64,000 nucleotides of DNA from UBA1952 sp965246785 (lineage in GTDB: Bacteria > Bacteroidota > Bacteroidia > Chitinophagales > Chitinophagaceae), in NCBI GenBank assembly GCA_965246785.1, contig CBDFFM010000006.1:62001-126000 (forward strand). The letters run 5' to 3'. This document shows, piece by piece, positions 26,782 to 35,095 of this stretch. Numbering within the stretch: the first letter of the stretch is position 1; every line of letters begins with the position of its first letter. Below the pieces are notes generated by a model. The model did not search any database. It had not been told where the DNA came from and worked only from the letters and a program-made list of their open reading frames with translations. The translations under genes were made by a program, and so were the position numbers.

Positions 26782-27702
26782 TTATGAAGCCGCCACCCTC
26801 TGCGCGAAAGAATAGATGTTGAAACCTTCCTGCACCATCGCTTCTTGCAGTGCGGCTGCCAGCTTCGCTTTCGGCAAATCTGCCATACGCAGGGATTGAA
26901 TCAGCCGAAAAGATTTCTCTAATAATAAATGCTTCTGGCGCTCGTTTCTGTCATCTGCGGTTTGGAGTTCCGCTGCAATGGCTGCTGCCAATGCCGCAAC
27001 ACCTTCGGCGCTGCTGGCCGTCGTCTTCAAAACAGGCGTTTCGCCCGCACCATTAGCGCGTTCATGTGCGAGGATGCGCAGGTTTTGATAAAGCTTGTCT
27101 GCTGCCGGGCGGTCGGCTTTATTTACCACAAAGAGGTCGGCAATTTCCAGCAGGCCCGCCTTCATTGTCTGTATCATATCGCCGGCTTCCGGAACGAGCG
27201 TTACTACTGTACAATCGGCAATGCCGGCAATCTCCACCTCGCTCTGGCCCACGCCAACCGTTTCAATGACGATGAGGTCAAAGCCTGCTTCCTTAACCAC
27301 ATCCGTGATTTCAAAAATGCGCGGATGCAGCCCGCCTAATGCCCCACGACTGGCAAGGGAGCGGATAAAAACAGCCGGATGGTCGTAGAAGCGCGCCATG
27401 CGGATGCGGTCGCCAAGCAGGGAGCCGAAGTGGAAGGGTGAGGATGGGTCAACGGCAATGACGGCTACTTTTTTGCCCGCCACTGTCCACTCGCCCAATA
27501 GGGCATTGACTAGTGTGCTCTTGCCCGCGCCGGGCGGGCCGGTAATGCCCACCAGCTTTGGCGCGGCCGTGTGCTGCAAGGAAGTGAGCAGTTCCTGAGC
27601 GCCCTCCAAATCATTCTCCACAATGGTAATGCCCCGCGCCAGCGCACGCGGTTCGCCGGCCCGGATGGCTTGCAACAATTCCTGAATGGGACCGGGTGGC
27701 AC
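26782..27702 (-). CDS. meaB: MeaB/ArgK-family GTPase, methylmalonyl-CoA mutase chaperone
   Basis: 306 residues from GTG (27700-27702), giving MPPGPIQELLQAIRAGEPRALARGI, the usual MeaB start; the open frame upstream is antisense to the divergent gene. G-domain motifs: Walker A GPPGAGKS (55-62), switch DPSSPFHFGSLLGDRIRM, ETVGVGQSE (switch III of this family), and NKAD. It protects and reloads adenosylcobalamin-dependent methylmalonyl-CoA mutase. No mutase gene lies in the window, so it is separated from its partner. The ATG-less start overlaps the divergent ligase gene's promoter region. Confidence 0.88.
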   Translation of the reverse strand: MPPGPIQELLQAIRAGEPRALARGITIVENDLEGAQELLTSLQHTAAPKLVGITGPPGAGKSTLVNALLGEWTVAGKKVAVIAVDPSSPFHFGSLLGDRIRMARFYDHPAVFIRSLASRGALGGLHPRIFEITDVVKEAGFDLIVIETVGVGQSEVEIAGIADCTVVTLVPEAGDMIQTMKAGLLEIADLFVVNKADRPAADKLYQNLRILAHERANGAGETPVLKTTASSAEGVAALAAAIAAELQTADDRNERQKHLLLEKSFRLIQSLRMADLPKAKLAAALQEAMVQEGFNIYSFAQRVAAS

Positions 27703-27709
27703 TAAAAAA

Positions 27710-27717
27710 TATCTTTG
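27710..27717 (+). promoter_or_regulatory. Candidate -7 element (TATCTTTG)
   Basis: TAnnTTTG, 27 bases before the proposed GTG start of the O-antigen-ligase-like gene and 8 bases from the divergent meaB start. Confidence 0.55.
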
Positions 27718-27743
27718 TCCGTTTAGGTGGCTACACACATCTT

Positions 27744-28979
27744 GTGCGCTTGGACAAAAATAGCCTTCCCCCACAAACGCTGCTCTGGAAACGCCGGCTT
27801 GCGCTCCTTTGCTTGCTTGGAATGATGGGCGGGCTGCTGTGTTCCCGTGCTGCTGTTTCCATTTGCATGATATTTTTCGGTACCGTGGCACTGTGGGGCG
27901 TGCATCCGCGCGAGTGGCTGAAGCAGCGCTGGTGGTTGCTTGGACTTGGCTGGGTGGCACTGTACGCATTATCGTACTTCTGGAGCGACGACAAGGCGAT
28001 GTGGGCGGAACATCTTCAGGTGAAGCTGCCCGTCGTGCTCCTGCCGCTCGCTTTCAGCTTGCTGCCGCCCTTTGAAGCAAGAGAATGGCGCATTTACACA
28101 GCCGGTCTTACTGCGCTAATGCTTTTGGGCGCGGCCTGGAGCCTGAGCTTTCTATGGCGCATGGATGCGGCGGCTATTGTGCATGGCTATAAATATGCGC
28201 ATGTGCTGCGCACGCCCGTGTATGATGACCATATTGCTTTCTCTACGGCCGTGGCAGTAAGCATTGCCTGGATAGTCTATGTGCTGCCGATGTTCGTACG
28301 GCGTTGGGAAAAGGCATTGTTGCTTACAGCAGCACTGCTACTTGGTATCTATCTGCATGTGCTCGCCGCTAAGACGGGCCTTGTAGCGCTTTACGTCTTC
28401 CTGATAGGTTATGCAGCGTGGCAGTTCCGGCAGAATTACAAGCGTGGGCTTATAGTGCTGACTTCGGTTGTGCTCGCGGCGGCGTTGGCTTTCACCGCGC
28501 TGCCGACTTTGCGGGAGCGGATTGGATACAGCTACGTTACATGGCGCAGCTTGCGGCTCGGTGAGCGGAACGGCATTTACAGCGACGCGGGACGCCTCTT
28601 TTCTTACGACATCGCACTGCGCTCTATTGGCACACATCCACTGGGTGGCGTCGGCGCCGGCGATGTATTGTCAGAGATGCATTCAGGCTACAAGCGCTTT
28701 TATCCGGAGGTGCGGGAGGCGCAGCAGCTCTGGCCACACAACCAATGGCTCACCTGCGCAATGGCGGCGGGCATACCTGCGGCGCTGCTCTTTACGCTTT
28801 GGCTGGCGGCTCCGCTGCTGCGCATTAAGCGCAACCGTGCAGGGGCATTCTTCATCATCATCTGGGCCATGCTGCTGGTACCGCTGCTTGTTGACCCGTT
28901 TATGGAAGTACAGTTTGGGGTGGCCGTATTTTTGATATTCCTGCTGGTGCAAAGGGCCACAGTTCGCAATGAGCAATAG
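27744..28979 (+). CDS. O-antigen ligase (WaaL)-like polytopic membrane protein
   Basis: About 411 residues. The proposed GTG start at 27744 (MRLDKNSLPPQTLLW) lies downstream of the TATCTTTG motif; the frame is open back to 27696 but that would overlap the promoter. About ten to twelve hydrophobic segments with a large periplasmic loop carrying the Wzy_C-type pattern (RLFSYDIALRSIGTHPLGGVGAGD ... LWPHNQWLTCAMAAG, with the family's GxGxGD/H-N-W features). Such enzymes join undecaprenyl-linked polysaccharide to lipid A core or polymerise repeats. It ends 11 bp into the upstream sequence of the next gene. Confidence 0.8.
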   Translation: MRLDKNSLPPQTLLWKRRLALLCLLGMMGGLLCSRAAVSICMIFFGTVALWGVHPREWLKQRWWLLGLGWVALYALSYFWSDDKAMWAEHLQVKLPVVLLPLAFSLLPPFEAREWRIYTAGLTALMLLGAAWSLSFLWRMDAAAIVHGYKYAHVLRTPVYDDHIAFSTAVAVSIAWIVYVLPMFVRRWEKALLLTAALLLGIYLHVLAAKTGLVALYVFLIGYAAWQFRQNYKRGLIVLTSVVLAAALAFTALPTLRERIGYSYVTWRSLRLGERNGIYSDAGRLFSYDIALRSIGTHPLGGVGAGDVLSEMHSGYKRFYPEVREAQQLWPHNQWLTCAMAAGIPAALLFTLWLAAPLLRIKRNRAGAFFIIIWAMLLVPLLVDPFMEVQFGVAVFLIFLLVQRATVRNEQ

Positions 28980-29016
28980 GCAATTCTGCATTCCGAACCC
29001 GCAATCCGAAATTCCC

Positions 29017-29658
29017 TTGACCAACTTTATTCCCATATTCCCACTTGCCATTGTTGTCTATCCCGGCGAGGCGCTGAACCTGCACGTTTTTGAGCCGCGC
29101 TATAAGCAGATGATTCGCGAATGCCTTGATGGCAAAAAGCCCTTCGGCATTCCGCCCGTGGTGGAGAAAGACCTGCATGACCTTGGAACGCTTATAGAAA
29201 TCACAGAACTGGCCGCGGAGCATCCTGATGGCACGATAGACATCCGCACGCGCGGCGTTTCGGTATTCCGCATCCTGCACCGGCTGGATGAAGTGCCGGA
29301 AAAGCTGTACAGCGGTGCGATCGTCAATTATCCGCCAAACATTACAGATACAGGGCACTCAAAGCTGGCCCGTACCATTGTGACGGAGGTGAAGCGGCTC
29401 TATGAGCTGCTCAATGTGTCGGAGAAATTTCCGGCGGGTCGGGAGGAGATGCTATCGTATGAGCTGGCCCACCTTGTGGGCCTTAGCCTGGAGCGGGAAT
29501 ATGAGCTGCTTGGCATTTTTACCGAACTGCAACGGCTTGAATACCTGCGCAGGCATCTCAACAGTATCGTACCCGTCATCCAAGAACTGGAAACGATGAA
29601 AAAGCGCATTCAGCGCAACGGCCATTTCCGGGATTTGTCGCTGGACGACCTAAAGTAG
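29017..29658 (+). CDS. LON substrate-binding (LAN) domain protein
   Basis: About 213 residues from TTG 29017 (MTNFIPIFPLAIVVYPGEALNLHVFEPRY). An ATG at 28969 would overlap the ligase gene and translate the intergenic repeat words GCAATCCGAAAT as NPQSEI, so it is less likely. PIFPLxxVVYPGExLxLHVFEPRY is the hallmark of the Lon N-terminal domain (PF02190), here without the AAA and protease domains. Residues ~130-213 are a helical tail (LLSYELAHLVGLSLEREYELLG). Such stand-alone proteins are common, with unknown function; adaptor or stress-protein roles are guesses. Confidence 0.82.
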   Translation: MTNFIPIFPLAIVVYPGEALNLHVFEPRYKQMIRECLDGKKPFGIPPVVEKDLHDLGTLIEITELAAEHPDGTIDIRTRGVSVFRILHRLDEVPEKLYSGAIVNYPPNITDTGHSKLARTIVTEVKRLYELLNVSEKFPAGREEMLSYELAHLVGLSLEREYELLGIFTELQRLEYLRRHLNSIVPVIQELETMKKRIQRNGHFRDLSLDDLK

Positions 29659-29733
29659 TTCTACGCATCTGCGATTATTAAAATCCCGGCAAAATCGCTT
29701 CATCCTGCAAATCCCGGTCTATTTTAGCGGCGT

Positions 29734-30510
29734 ATGAAAGTCGTCATCTTTGCCGGGGGCCGCGGCACCCGCATTTCGGAAGAAAGCCAGCTCCGCCCCA
29801 AGCCCATGATTGCTATCGGCGGGAAGCCTATCCTCTGGCACATCATGAAAACCTATGCCGCTTACGGGCACAATGAGTTTATCATTTGCCTCGGCTACAA
29901 GGGTTGGATGATTAAGGAATACTTCATCAACTACTATCTCCACAATGCCAACCTGACCGTTGACCTGAAGGACAATTCGGTTCAAATCCATGAGACATTT
30001 GCCGAGCCGTTTAAGATTACGCTGGTAGAAACCGGCCTTGATACGATGACTGCCGGCCGCCTGCGCCGTGTGCTGCCTTACACGAATGGCGAGCCCTTTA
30101 TGCTGACTTACGGCGATGGCGTGAGCAACGTTGATATTGACCAGCTCATCCGCTTCCACAACATCTCCGGCCGAATCTGCACGATGACGGCTATTCAGGC
30201 TACAAGCCGCTTTGGCGTGATTAAGATGGATGAAGGAGGCGGTATTTCTTCCTTTGAGGAAAAGCCGGCAGACAGTGGTACTTGGATCAACGGCGGCTTC
30301 TTCGTCATCAATCCCGAAATCAAGGCTTATCTCCACGAAGACGCCGACGACATTATGTGGGAGCGCCAGCCGATGGACGACCTCGCGCGCGATGGCCAGA
30401 TAGCAGCGTACAAGCACAACGAATTTTGGAAAGCGATGGATACACTGCGCGATAAGGAGGAATTGGAAGCGCTTTGGGAAGGCGGTAATGCGCCTTGGAA
30501 AGCAGTCTAA
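29734..30510 (+). CDS. rfbF: Glucose-1-phosphate cytidylyltransferase
   Basis: 258 residues, the normal length. The nucleotidyltransferase signature GGRGTRISEESQLRPKPM is at residues 8-25, with the metal-binding YGDGVSNVDI and WINGGFFVINPE loops and the C-terminal EFWKAMDTLRDKEEL. It makes CDP-glucose from CTP and glucose-1-phosphate, the entry to CDP-6-deoxyhexoses of O-antigens. It is the first of three linked genes (rfbF, rfbG, epimerase) on the plus strand. Confidence 0.93.
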   Translation: MKVVIFAGGRGTRISEESQLRPKPMIAIGGKPILWHIMKTYAAYGHNEFIICLGYKGWMIKEYFINYYLHNANLTVDLKDNSVQIHETFAEPFKITLVETGLDTMTAGRLRRVLPYTNGEPFMLTYGDGVSNVDIDQLIRFHNISGRICTMTAIQATSRFGVIKMDEGGGISSFEEKPADSGTWINGGFFVINPEIKAYLHEDADDIMWERQPMDDLARDGQIAAYKHNEFWKAMDTLRDKEELEALWEGGNAPWKAV

Positions 30511-30544
30511 AAATCCGTGCACATCCATCTAATCCGTTTAATCC

Positions 30545-31612
30545 GTGTTCCAATCGCTACAGCAAACGTTTAAAGGCAAGAAAGTTTTCCTGACCGGCCA
30601 TACCGGATTTAAAGGCGCGTGGATGCTTCAGGTGCTGCATGGCCTCGGCGCGGAAGTGGTTGGTTACTCGCTCGCACCCGAGCACGCCCACGACCTTTAT
30701 CACCAGATTGAGGGCGACAAACTTTGCCGCTCTATCATTGCAGACCTTAGCGAAAAGGAAAAGCTGGCGAAAGCGATTGCAGACTTTCAGCCCGGCTATA
30801 TATTTCACCTCGCTGCGCAGGCGCTCGTCCGTCGCAGCTACCGCACGCCTGTTGAAACCTTTGCGGCCAACGTGATGGGTACGGCGCATGTACTCGACGC
30901 AATGCGTGCACTCCAAGGCCCGTGCGTTGGCGTGATGATTACCACCGATAAGGTTTATGAAAATCCCGAACGGGGCCAAGCTTTTACAGAACAAGATAAG
31001 CTCGGCGGCTACGACCCATACAGCGCTTCCAAAGCGGCGGCGGAGATTGTAATTGAATCATACCGGCGCTCTTTCTTCCACCCCGAAAAGTTTGAACTGC
31101 ATCGCAAGCCCGTCGCATCTGTACGCGCGGGTAACGTCATTGGCGGCGGCGATTTTTCGGAAGACCGGCTGATACCGGACATCGTGCGTGCGCTGAAAAA
31201 GGGCGAGCCGGTTACACTACGCAATCCGCAAAGTGTGCGGCCCTGGCAGCATGTGTTGGAGCCGGTGTTCGCTTATTTATTGCTGGCGCAAAAACTGACG
31301 GAAGATAGCGTGAAGTACAGCACCGCCTATAACATAGGCCCGGAACGAGCGGATGAGCGGACCGTGGCGCAAGTGACGAATACCTTTTATGAAGCCTTCG
31401 GCGAACAGGCGGCTTTTGATGTAAAGCCGGAAGCAGCACTGCACGAAGCGGGACTGCTGTTGCTGGACAATGGGAAAATCAAGGCGGAGCTTGGCTGGCG
31501 GCCGAAGCTGAATGCCGATGAGGCCATTCGCTGGACGGCGGAGTGGTATGCGGATGGGCGAGAAGCTCGGAGAAAGTGTGGGGAGCAAATTGAGCAATAT
31601 GCAAAGCTCTAA
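30545..31612 (+). CDS. rfbG: CDP-glucose 4,6-dehydratase
   Basis: 355 residues from GTG 30545. It is an extended short-chain dehydrogenase with the NAD-binding GHTGFKGAW, the catalytic YSASK (in GGYDPYSASKAAAEIVIES), TTDKVYEN and RAGNVIGGGDFSEDRLIPDIVRA, all close to known RfbG. It converts CDP-glucose to CDP-4-keto-6-deoxyglucose. The GTG falls inside the third of three AATCCGT words (30521-30547), an intergenic repeat that evidently supplies the start codon. The stop TAA overlaps the next gene's ATG by one base, indicating translational coupling. Confidence 0.92.
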   Translation: MFQSLQQTFKGKKVFLTGHTGFKGAWMLQVLHGLGAEVVGYSLAPEHAHDLYHQIEGDKLCRSIIADLSEKEKLAKAIADFQPGYIFHLAAQALVRRSYRTPVETFAANVMGTAHVLDAMRALQGPCVGVMITTDKVYENPERGQAFTEQDKLGGYDPYSASKAAAEIVIESYRRSFFHPEKFELHRKPVASVRAGNVIGGGDFSEDRLIPDIVRALKKGEPVTLRNPQSVRPWQHVLEPVFAYLLLAQKLTEDSVKYSTAYNIGPERADERTVAQVTNTFYEAFGEQAAFDVKPEAALHEAGLLLLDNGKIKAELGWRPKLNADEAIRWTAEWYADGREARRKCGEQIEQYAKL

Positions 31613-32148
31613 TGATGATAATGCCATTGCCGCTGCGTGACGCAGCTCTAATCACTCTTCCCGCCCTCCCTGATGAGCGCGGCATCTTTATCAAGCCTTT
31701 TCATGACACCACGCTGAAGCAGGCAGGTATCAACTTTATTCTGAAAGAATCCTACTACTCATTTTCGCACAAGGATGTTATCCGCGGGATGCACTTCCAG
31801 CTTCCGCCGCATCAGCACAGCAAGATTGTCTTTTGCCCCAAAGGCGCCATTTTGGATGTAATCGTTGACTTACGAAAAGCCTCTCCTACCTACGGCCAAT
31901 GCCATGCGGAGGTATTAAGCGAAGAAAATAATCGCGCCTACTTCATACCAGAAGGCTTTGCGCACGGCTTCAAAGCCCTGACCGACGGTGCGATGACCTA
32001 TTATCTCGTTTCCTCAGAATACAATAAGGAAAGTGACACGGGCATCCGTTGGGACAGCATGGACTATGATTGGGCGTGCGCCGCGCCGGTGATGTCCGCC
32101 CGCGACAAGTCATTTCAAAGCCTGACGGACTTCCAATCGCCGTTCTAA
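31612..32148 (+). CDS. RmlC-type dTDP/CDP-4-keto-6-deoxysugar epimerase
   Basis: 178 residues, cupin fold of the RmlC (dTDP-4-dehydrorhamnose 3,5-epimerase) family: ERGIFIKPFHDTTL, SKIVFCPKGAILDVIVDLRKASPTYG, and the active-site His in IRGMHFQLPP and the Tyr/aromatic AYFIPEGFAHGF. Overlapping rfbG by one base, it most likely acts on CDP-4-keto-6-deoxyglucose rather than a dTDP sugar. No RfbH-type dehydratase or reductase follows, so the end product (for example CDP-6-deoxy-L-sugar) is unresolved. Confidence 0.87.
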   Translation: MMIMPLPLRDAALITLPALPDERGIFIKPFHDTTLKQAGINFILKESYYSFSHKDVIRGMHFQLPPHQHSKIVFCPKGAILDVIVDLRKASPTYGQCHAEVLSEENNRAYFIPEGFAHGFKALTDGAMTYYLVSSEYNKESDTGIRWDSMDYDWACAAPVMSARDKSFQSLTDFQSPF

Positions 32149-32149
32149 G

Positions 32150-32653
32150 TTATTTGCGGTTTTTCAGGACGGCATTAGCGTTCGCCAGAAAGACGCTTTC
32201 TTCCTTACCCGGCTCCGCCTGCGGGTAGCTGAGCGAGCCAAGTGCTTCAATGCTGATTTTCTCGCTATCCTTTTGCTTGTGCATGAAGAAGACCCAGACC
32301 GTAGGGTAGCCCTGCACATTGAAGAATTGCTGCAGGCCGGCATTTTGCTTCGCCAGCGGCTCCGACAACTGCTTGTTGCGCGGGAAGTCCAGTTCCAGTA
32401 GAATAACATTCTTCGCTGCCCATTCTTTAAAGCCTGCCTTACGATAGACATTCGCCTCCAGCCGGTGGCACCAGCCGCACCAGTCGCTGCCGGTAAAGAA
32501 AGCAAAGACCGGCTTGCCGGTTTTTGCGGATATCTCGCCCGCCTGATTCACATCGATGTACCAGGTAAGCCCGTCCTTGACCTCCTGAGCTTTTATTGAA
32601 TGGCTGGCAAGCAGCATTACGGCTGCGAAAAGGGTGGTGAGGAGTCGTTGCAT
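32150..32653 (-). CDS. Periplasmic thioredoxin-like protein
   Basis: 167 residues with a signal peptide (MQRLLTTLFAAVMLLASHSIKAQ) and a thioredoxin fold carrying the active-site CGWC in FTGSDWCGWCHRLE, then cis-Pro in VQGYPTVWVF. The form DWCGWC is typical of the DUF255/thioredoxin_7 group (YyaL-like N-terminal domain), periplasmic reductases. Convergent with the polysaccharide genes, ending 2 bp away from the epimerase stop. Confidence 0.85.
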   Translation of the reverse strand: MQRLLTTLFAAVMLLASHSIKAQEVKDGLTWYIDVNQAGEISAKTGKPVFAFFTGSDWCGWCHRLEANVYRKAGFKEWAAKNVILLELDFPRNKQLSEPLAKQNAGLQQFFNVQGYPTVWVFFMHKQKDSEKISIEALGSLSYPQAEPGKEESVFLANANAVLKNRK

Positions 32654-32773
32654 GGCGGGTGAAAAGCAATCTTAATGCCGAAAATACCAAATGCGGCCGA
32701 GAACGGGTTAGACGTAGGTTAAACGACGCATAGCTTACCCCTGCGTGACTCGCCCCTCCGCCGCCCGAAAGCC

Positions 32774-32781
32774 TACATTTG
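32774..32781 (+). promoter_or_regulatory. Candidate -7 element (TACATTTG)
   Basis: TAnnTTTG followed by CGCC, 20 bases before the aldehyde dehydrogenase start. Confidence 0.6.
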
Positions 32782-32800
32782 CGCCGCAATCAAAGACATC

Positions 32801-34333
32801 ATGCAACTCTCCGAAATCCTCTCCACGCTCGGCATACAAAAAGATAATCACGGCGCTTCCACCGGCACCACATGGGTTCCATCCAGCGGTGAAACGCTTA
32901 CCTCTCATTCTCCCGTTGATGGTAAAGAAATAGCCACCATTCAGGCAGCCGATAGAGCGGCCTATGAAACTGTAGTCGGCAGCGCCGAAGCTGCCTTCGC
33001 TGAATGGCGCATGTGGCCCGCCCCGAAGCGCGGCGAGGTGGTGCGCCAAATCGGCGAGGCGCTGCGCAAATACAAAGACCCGTTGGGGCGCCTTGTGAGC
33101 TATGAGATGGGAAAATCCCTTCAAGAAGGCTGGGGCGAGGTGCAGGAGATGATAGACATCGCCGACTTTGCCGTGGGTCTTTCCCGCCAGCTTTACGGCC
33201 TTACGATGCACAGTGAGCGCCCGGCACACCGCATGTACGAGCAGTGGCACCCGATTGGCATCGTAGGCATCATCTCCGCCTTCAACTTCCCGGTGGCGGT
33301 ATGGAGTTGGAATGCCTTCATAGCATGGGTATGCGGCGATACCTGCGTCTGGAAGCCTTCGGAGAAAACGCCGCTCTGCGCCGTGGCGTGTTTCCACATT
33401 GTAAGCGAAGTGCTGAAAAGCGCCGGCGCCCCGGAAGGCATCAATGGCCTCGTAAGTGGCGGTCGTGAAGTAGGCGAGTGGCTGGCGGCGGATACGCGCA
33501 TCCCGCTGGTGAGTGCGACGGGGAGCACACGGATGGGTAAGACCATTGCCGGCGTGGTAGGTCAGCGACTCGGCAGGTCGCTGCTGGAACTGGGTGGCAA
33601 CAACGCCATCATCATCTCCGAACATGCCGACCTGAATATGGCGCTTATCGGTTGCGTCTTCGGCGCTGTCGGCACCGCCGGCCAGCGCTGCACTACTACG
33701 CGCCGCATCATCATCCACGAAAGCGTGTATGATGTCTTTAAAGAAAAGCTCGTTGGTGCTTACAGTCAGCTTGTCATCGGCGACCCGCTGAGCGAAGTGA
33801 CGCATGTAGGGCCTCTTATTGATAAGGACGCCGTGCGCAGCTATCTGGAATCCATTGACGCAGTAAAGACGGAAGGCGGCAGGGAAGTAGTGCCCGGCGG
33901 AGTGCTTGATGGCGCGGACTACGAAAGCGGCTGCTATGTGCAGCCTTGCATTTTTGAAGTAGAAAATAATTACAAGACAGTGCAGCACGAAACCTTCGCG
34001 CCTATCCTGTACCTGATGAAGTACCGCGAGCTGGAAGAAGCCATTGCCATGCAGAATGGCGTGCCGCAGGGTTTATCCTCGTCCATCTTCACGCTCAACA
34101 TGCGCGAGGCGGAAACCTTTCTTTCTCACAAAGGCTCCGACTGCGGCATTGCGAACATAAATATCGGCACGAGCGGCGCGGAAATCGGCGGAGCATTTGG
34201 CGGCGAGAAGGAGACCGGCGGTGGGCGCGAAAGCGGCTCTGATAGCTGGAAGGCCTACATGCGCCGGCAGACTAACACGATAAACTGGGGCGCTACTTTG
34301 CCGCTGGCTCAGGGGATTAAGTTTCATGTGTAG
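32801..34333 (+). CDS. ALDH7-type aldehyde dehydrogenase (alpha-aminoadipic semialdehyde / P6C dehydrogenase-like)
   Basis: 510 residues. The ALDH catalytic Cys is in GTAGQRCTTTRR and the catalytic Glu in LLELGGNNAIII; the NAD site is SATGSTRMGKTIAG. The GGNNA and GQRCTTTRR forms and INWGATLPLAQGIKF tail match the ALDH7A1/antiquitin family, which oxidises alpha-aminoadipate semialdehyde (in equilibrium with piperideine-6-carboxylate) in lysine breakdown. No other lysine-catabolism gene is nearby. It is a single gene with its own promoter motif. Confidence 0.87.
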   Translation: MQLSEILSTLGIQKDNHGASTGTTWVPSSGETLTSHSPVDGKEIATIQAADRAAYETVVGSAEAAFAEWRMWPAPKRGEVVRQIGEALRKYKDPLGRLVSYEMGKSLQEGWGEVQEMIDIADFAVGLSRQLYGLTMHSERPAHRMYEQWHPIGIVGIISAFNFPVAVWSWNAFIAWVCGDTCVWKPSEKTPLCAVACFHIVSEVLKSAGAPEGINGLVSGGREVGEWLAADTRIPLVSATGSTRMGKTIAGVVGQRLGRSLLELGGNNAIIISEHADLNMALIGCVFGAVGTAGQRCTTTRRIIIHESVYDVFKEKLVGAYSQLVIGDPLSEVTHVGPLIDKDAVRSYLESIDAVKTEGGREVVPGGVLDGADYESGCYVQPCIFEVENNYKTVQHETFAPILYLMKYRELEEAIAMQNGVPQGLSSSIFTLNMREAETFLSHKGSDCGIANINIGTSGAEIGGAFGGEKETGGGRESGSDSWKAYMRRQTNTINWGATLPLAQGIKFHV

Positions 34334-34363
34334 ATGTCGCCCAGCCGGACTTTTCCATCCTAA

Positions 34364-34978
34364 CTATCTGCCCAGAAAAATCTGAAAACCTAAGCTCAAT
34401 CCCACAATATGCGCATCCGGCTTGCCGGCTGTAAATGTGTATTGTAGCCCGGCCTCTGCGGCAACGTTGTGGCTAATGAAATAATCTACGCCCGGAAGCG
34501 CATAAGCGCGGAAGCCATTGGTAGTTATGTTGTCGCCGCCCTCAAGATGTGTATTTACGCCGCCGAAACCAAGGCCGCCTTCAAAGAAAAACTGGAATGG
34601 TCGGGAGCGTGCGGAATTGTCTCGGGCAAAATAAACGCGCGCGAATGGTGTGAAGCCATAACTGATAGACCGATAGCCTTTCTGCCCTTCCACGCCCAGG
34701 TCTAAGTTCAGGCCGAGCGCAAGGTTCGGCAGCGCAAAGAAGCCCACCTTCGGACTCAGGCCAACGCTGTAAGCCGCATCGGTGCCTTTCTGGAATTGCA
34801 GCCGCGCCAGGAAGAGGTTAGCGCCAACCATCACATTGCCGGCCCCCGTCGGGATGCGCAGGCCGGAGCTTACTTTGCTTGCTTCGCCGTCGTCTTCGTC
34901 ATGCGTATTTTCTTTTTGTGCCGTCGCAATGCCAGTGGTGAGGAGAATGATGAGCAGGGTGCCGAGGATGCGTTTCAT
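34364..34978 (-). CDS. Outer-membrane beta-barrel protein (PF13505-like)
   Basis: 204 residues from the ATG complementary to 34976-34978, with a signal peptide (MKRILGTLLIILLTTGIATAQ). A short acidic linker (KENTHDEDDGE) is followed by alternating strands (GNVMVGANLFLARLQF, YSVGLSPKVGFFALPNLALGLNL, FTPFARVYFA, FFFEGGLGFGG, VAAEAGLQYTF) ending LSLGFQIFLGR, as in eight-stranded OmpX/OmpW-like barrels. Function unknown. The frame is open well upstream, but that part is antisense to the next gene. Confidence 0.8.
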   Translation of the reverse strand: MKRILGTLLIILLTTGIATAQKENTHDEDDGEASKVSSGLRIPTGAGNVMVGANLFLARLQFQKGTDAAYSVGLSPKVGFFALPNLALGLNLDLGVEGQKGYRSISYGFTPFARVYFARDNSARSRPFQFFFEGGLGFGGVNTHLEGGDNITTNGFRAYALPGVDYFISHNVAAEAGLQYTFTAGKPDAHIVGLSLGFQIFLGR

Positions 34979-35095
34979 AGGTTTGGATTTGCCGTTACTA
35001 TCAATAAAATGCCACCGGCTTGCAAGATAGACCTTACGCTCCTTTGAGAAGCGGAAGGTCTGGCGCGTGCTGTATCTTGCCACGCTTCGCCGGGC

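Noticed and set aside
27703..27969. Upstream extension of meaB
   Set aside because: Antisense to the ligase-like gene; MeaB starts normally at the GTG at 27702.
32735..33988. Long open frame antisense to the aldehyde dehydrogenase
   Set aside because: No homology recognised and lies entirely opposite a well-supported ALDH7 gene; typical shadow frame in GC-rich DNA.
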